Shown here piece after piece: positions 60,812-64,000 of a stretch of 64,000 bases of DNA. Within the stretch, counting starts at the first letter, position 1, and each line of letters begins with the position of its first letter. Under the pieces are notes generated by a model. That model was given only the letters and a program-made list of their open reading frames with translations, was not told where the DNA came from and searched no databases. Where the stretch lies: assembly GCF_014645615.1 (NCBI RefSeq), contig NZ_BMMB01000009.1:1-64000 (forward strand), written 5' to 3'. Origin of the DNA: Paenibacillus hunanensis. GTDB taxonomy: Bacteria; Bacillota; Bacilli; Paenibacillales; Paenibacillaceae. The position numbers and the translations under genes were made by a program.

Positions 60812-62284
60812 ATGAGTTCACCTGCAACAAACACAACCAAGACCCAACTGAAAGCTGGTCTGCGTGCCAGACATATGACCATGATCGCACTCGGTGGATC
60901 GATCGGAACCGGTCTGTTCCTTGCGAGCGGCGGTGCGGTAGCGAATGCCGGCCCGGGTGGCGCGCTGCTCGCGTATGCGTGCGTCGGTATTATGGTGTAT
61001 TTTCTCATGACAAGTCTCGGAGAGATGGCAACCTATATGCCAGACTCCGGTTCGTTCAACACATATGCGGCTCGCTTCGTTGACCCTGCCTTTGGTTTTG
61101 CGATGGGCTGGAACTTCTGGTACAACTGGGCAGTGACGATTGCTGCCGAGCTGTCAGCAGCTACGATTATTATTAAATACTGGTTCCCGGACAGCTCGTC
61201 CTTTATCTGGAGTCTGCTGTTTCTGGCGCTAATTTTCTTATTGAATGTGTTATCGGTCAAAGGCTATGGGGAATCGGAATACTGGTTCGCTATGATCAAA
61301 ATCGCGGTCGTTGTACTGTTCCTGATTGTCGGCGTGCTGATGATCTTCGGCATTATGGGCGGCGAAGCGGTAGGCTTTCGCAACTTTACGATGGGCGATG
61401 CACCGTTTCATGGTGGACTGCTTGCCTTTATCGGGGTATTTATGGCGGCAGGCTTCTCGTTCCAGGGCACCGAGCTGATCGGGGTCGCTGCGGGCGAGAG
61501 TGAGAATCCGCGTCAGCACGTTCCGCGTGCGATTCGTCAGGTGTTCTGGCGTATTCTGATCTTTTACATTCTGGCGATTCTGGTGATCGGTCTACTGATT
61601 CCGTATACGACACCTTCGCTGCTTGGTAGTGATCTGACTGATATTGGCGTCAGCCCGTTTACCCTTATTTTTGATAAGGCAGGTCTTGCTTTTGCGGCGG
61701 CTGTAATGAATGCGGTTATTCTGTCCTCGGTATTATCTGCGGGGAACTCGGGGATGTATGCCTCCACTCGTGTACTGTTTGCACTGGCACGTGATGGTAA
61801 AGCACCGAAGATGTTCGCTCGACTGAACTCGCGTGGTATTCCGCAAAATGCACTGATCGTCACGGCGGCTTTTGGCATGCTGGCTTTCTTCGCTTCCCTG
61901 TTTGGCGATGGGATCGTATATAGCTGGCTGTTGAACGCTTCGGGAATGTGCGGCTTTATTACATGGCTCGGCATTGCGATTAGCCATTATCGCTTCCGTC
62001 GTGCCTTTGTCGCGCAGGGACGCGATCTGAATGAGCTGCCTTTCCGAGCAAGATGGTTCCCATTCGGCCCTTTATTTGCTTTTATCCTGTGTGCGATTGT
62101 TATTGTCGGACAGAGCTTATCGTATATTACAGCCGACGGTATCGACTGGAAATCGATTTTCGCAACGTATGTGAGCGTACCGTTATTCCTGATTCTATGG
62201 CTTGGCTACAAATGGAGTAAAGGCACGCGCCTTGTCCCTTTAAAAGAATGCGATCTGGATACAGGTGCTCGTCAGGACGTATAA
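60812..62284 (+). CDS. lysP: Lysine-specific amino acid permease
   Basis: A 490-residue APC-superfamily transporter with twelve membrane helices. It resembles E. coli LysP closely at the start (LRARHMTMIALGGSIGTGLF, then YFLMTSLGEMATYMPDSGSF) and in the WNFWYNWAVTIAAELSAA segment. Proton-driven lysine import is expected. The lysine riboswitch in its leader supports the substrate. ATG at 60812 is preferred on family grounds; AAGGAG lies 14 bases upstream, a long spacing. GTG at 60797 overlaps that site. Confidence 0.93.
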   Translation: MSSPATNTTKTQLKAGLRARHMTMIALGGSIGTGLFLASGGAVANAGPGGALLAYACVGIMVYFLMTSLGEMATYMPDSGSFNTYAARFVDPAFGFAMGWNFWYNWAVTIAAELSAATIIIKYWFPDSSSFIWSLLFLALIFLLNVLSVKGYGESEYWFAMIKIAVVVLFLIVGVLMIFGIMGGEAVGFRNFTMGDAPFHGGLLAFIGVFMAAGFSFQGTELIGVAAGESENPRQHVPRAIRQVFWRILIFYILAILVIGLLIPYTTPSLLGSDLTDIGVSPFTLIFDKAGLAFAAAVMNAVILSSVLSAGNSGMYASTRVLFALARDGKAPKMFARLNSRGIPQNALIVTAAFGMLAFFASLFGDGIVYSWLLNASGMCGFITWLGIAISHYRFRRAFVAQGRDLNELPFRARWFPFGPLFAFILCAIVIVGQSLSYITADGIDWKSIFATYVSVPLFLILWLGYKWSKGTRLVPLKECDLDTGARQDV

Positions 62285-62377
62285 TGCTGTATCGGTTATA
62301 CGGTTTGCCTGAAATGAGTATCGCTCCAACGACCTCATTCCACGTTACTTGAACAGCTACAACCTGTGAAGATAACA

Positions 62378-62448
62378 AAAAAACCTTTCCGTATCACGTG
62401 AACCGGATCTGATGTGCAGATCGGTTTGTGTAACGGAAAGGTTTTTTA
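62378..62448. terminator. Bidirectional terminator between lysP and the transglutaminase gene
   Basis: Outer stem AAAAACCTTTCCGT/ACGGAAAGGTTTTT encloses an inner stem (AACCGGATCTG/CAGATCGGTT). T runs occur on both strands. The flanking genes are convergent. Confidence 0.88.
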
Positions 62449-62468
62449 TTATTGGGGCTGATACGGAC

Positions 62469-63605
62469 TTATTGCCAGTACAGCGTTACTTTTAGATCGT
62501 TATTCGTGCTATTCATCGCTTGGACGGTATAGGAGATCGAGCGTACACCGATCGAAGACAGGGAACGCAGATCGCTTTTCAGGCTATTCAGGTTGCCATT
62601 GTAACGGAAGACCAGCATCGTTTTCCCATTGGTGCGTGCAGATTGTACCTGAGATTTGAGTGCTGCGCCAGAGACATAAGCGGTGCTTGTATCTGCGGTG
62701 CCGTTACCGATCGTTGCATAATCGAGTGCACGTGCCAGCTGCTGGTATACGCTGGATTGTGTTCCACCTGTGCTGATCAGCTTATCCAGTGTGCTCTGAT
62801 ACGTCGTGTTGGCAGCCGGATATGTTTTCGTCCAGTTATGATCCTTTTTCATCTGCGCATCGGTTAGCAGATAATACGTTGTATCTACGCCATCGCCCTG
62901 ATCTGGAACAGGATCATCCCATGTTGTATCCAGGTGATACCATGTACCATCCAGATTTACCAGATTCCATGCATGCAGCTCGCCGCCCGCTGTTCCTTCG
63001 ACGATCAGATTCTGAATGCCAGCTTCCTTGAGCAGCTCATATGTGAGCAGTGCATAGCCCTGACATACGGCCGTCCCATCATGCAAGGCTTCATAGGCGG
63101 TATAACGAGTATACGTCTCATCGTATTTCACATTGCGTACAACCCAGTCATGGATCGCCTTCACCTTCTGGTGATCATTCATCCCTGTTGTCACAATATT
63201 GGACAGAATCTGCTTCACCTGACTTTGTACATAAGCAGTCTGTGCAGCTGTTTCACGATAATTCATCGTGACTGTCACTTTGGCGGAATAGGCATTTTGA
63301 CGCCAGCTCAAGCCATAGCTATCCAGTACATATTGTGTGTACGGATCTTTCTCCAGTGCCTGCTCAAAAGCATCCTGAAGCATCGCCTTCAGACCGGAAG
63401 TCGTTCCATTGTATACAAATGTCGTCTCAGCATCACGATTCATCAACGCGCGATAAAGCTGATCGACCACATCGCTGGAACTGTACATAACGGATTGTGC
63501 AGTAGCTGCCTGTGCAGACTGCGGAGCATTAACAAGTGGCAAGCCGGCGAACAACAGAGTTCCGGCCAGCAAGGTTTTGGCCCAGAGATGACTTGAGTTT
63601 TTCAT
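62469..63605 (-). CDS. Secreted transglutaminase-like domain protein
   Basis: A 378-residue secreted protein with a signal peptide (about 1-33, SAQAA). A helical N-terminal region leads to a transglutaminase-like core (about 145-235) with the catalytic triad Cys in TAVCQGYALLTYELL, His in GELHAWN and Asp in WYHLDTTWDDP. The C-terminal 100 residues form a separate unrecognised alpha/beta domain. Bacterial members act as cysteine proteases or amidases on wall or surface material; the substrate is unknown. ATG at 63605 is used; AAGGGCGG lies about ten bases upstream. Confidence 0.87.
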   Translation of the reverse strand: MKNSSHLWAKTLLAGTLLFAGLPLVNAPQSAQAATAQSVMYSSSDVVDQLYRALMNRDAETTFVYNGTTSGLKAMLQDAFEQALEKDPYTQYVLDSYGLSWRQNAYSAKVTVTMNYRETAAQTAYVQSQVKQILSNIVTTGMNDHQKVKAIHDWVVRNVKYDETYTRYTAYEALHDGTAVCQGYALLTYELLKEAGIQNLIVEGTAGGELHAWNLVNLDGTWYHLDTTWDDPVPDQGDGVDTTYYLLTDAQMKKDHNWTKTYPAANTTYQSTLDKLISTGGTQSSVYQQLARALDYATIGNGTADTSTAYVSGAALKSQVQSARTNGKTMLVFRYNGNLNSLKSDLRSLSSIGVRSISYTVQAMNSTNNDLKVTLYWQ

Positions 63606-64000
63606 TCAGACGTATCCGCCCTTCCAAAATTGAATTCGCTTTAATGCATTATATCGGCAAAATGACGGGCTGCAATAATAGAATAAACAAGCAAGTTCAC
63701 AAATTATTTTTGCCTCTATAATACAACGCAGGAACAATTCGATAGTTGCGCGCATTCCGTATATTAGCATCTTCTCCAGGGCGGAAAAGCGTGTCATTTT
63801 GCTCATTATAACACTGTAACTTATTTAGCACATAGTCCTGAATTTTGCGGGAGTACAAGGCCTGTTGCTACCTTATGAAAAGGATCGATTGCCTTCATAC
63901 GCCTCCCCGTATCTGCTTGCCTATTCTCCTCTTACCAATAGCCGACCCTTTCTACGATCTACACCGCTGAACAGATAACAATCTTCGGTGAAATTAAAAT
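63606..64000. other. Intergenic region at the window end
   Basis: The stretch upstream of the transglutaminase gene holds no credible gene, terminator or repeat. A promoter for that gene is expected here but none stands out. Confidence 0.4.

Noticed and set aside
63606..63806. Minus-strand open frame of about 66 codons upstream of the transglutaminase gene
   Set aside because: No ribosome binding site, no recognisable domain, and it occupies the expected promoter region.

Overview
The window looks like a chromosomal segment of a Paenibacillus-type, spore-forming member of the Bacillota. Supporting signs are strong AGGAGG-type ribosome binding sites with frequent GTG and TTG starts, a yyaC-type sporulation gene, and a Bacillus-like ygxA/perR neighbourhood beside an rRNA operon. 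Further signs are a sigB-rsbW-rsbV operon and NEAT-domain haem-uptake genes. No phage, integrase, transposase, CRISPR array or tRNA was recognised. Most genes lie on the minus strand.

Layout. At 1-460 is the leader of a minus-strand rRNA operon with three tandem promoters; its 16S gene begins at the window edge. From 0.8 to 9 kb are a DUF1877 protein, ygxA, a GH18 glycosidase, perR, a two-gene membrane/DUF4097 operon and a GNAT-MgtC pair. From 9 to 13 kb is gatCAB. From 13 to 20.5 kb are housekeeping genes: thioredoxin-like/MBL pair, DedA, methyltransferase/DUF6483 pair, alpha/beta hydrolase and yyaC. From 20.5 to 23.5 kb is a plus-strand run of small envelope or stress proteins. From 24 to 36 kb is a general-stress island: sigB, rsbW and rsbV, a hybrid kinase, a CheR-type methyltransferase (RsbM-like), a very large sensor kinase (RsbK-like), an RsbY-like PP2C phosphatase, and small stress genes. 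From 36 to 42 kb are a cation-efflux protein, an ABC-F ATPase, a 31-residue membrane peptide and an MBL hydrolase. From 42 to 56 kb is a haem-iron island. It has four secreted NEAT proteins (12 NEAT-like domains in all), two complete FecCD-type ABC importers, an IsdG-type haem monooxygenase and an AraC regulator, arranged around a divergent control region with Fur-box-like sequences. From 56 to 64 kb are phosphoglycerate mutase, DUF4253, a CvfC-like protein, a lysine riboswitch with lysP, and a secreted transglutaminase-like protein.

How parts work together. The sigB cluster matches the Bacillus cereus RsbK-RsbM-RsbY phosphorelay rather than the B. subtilis stressosome. Four sequences of the form GTTTC-N13/14-GGGT(T/A) lie before rsbV, a YflT-like gene, a DUF948 gene and a DUF1328 gene, giving a local SigB regulon. 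The haem genes form a capture, import and degradation chain.

The least explained feature is a family of six roughly 130-bp imperfect hairpin repeats, plus one decayed copy. They are dispersed only between genes and all have the same orientation relative to the gene that ends upstream of them. I do not recognise the family.
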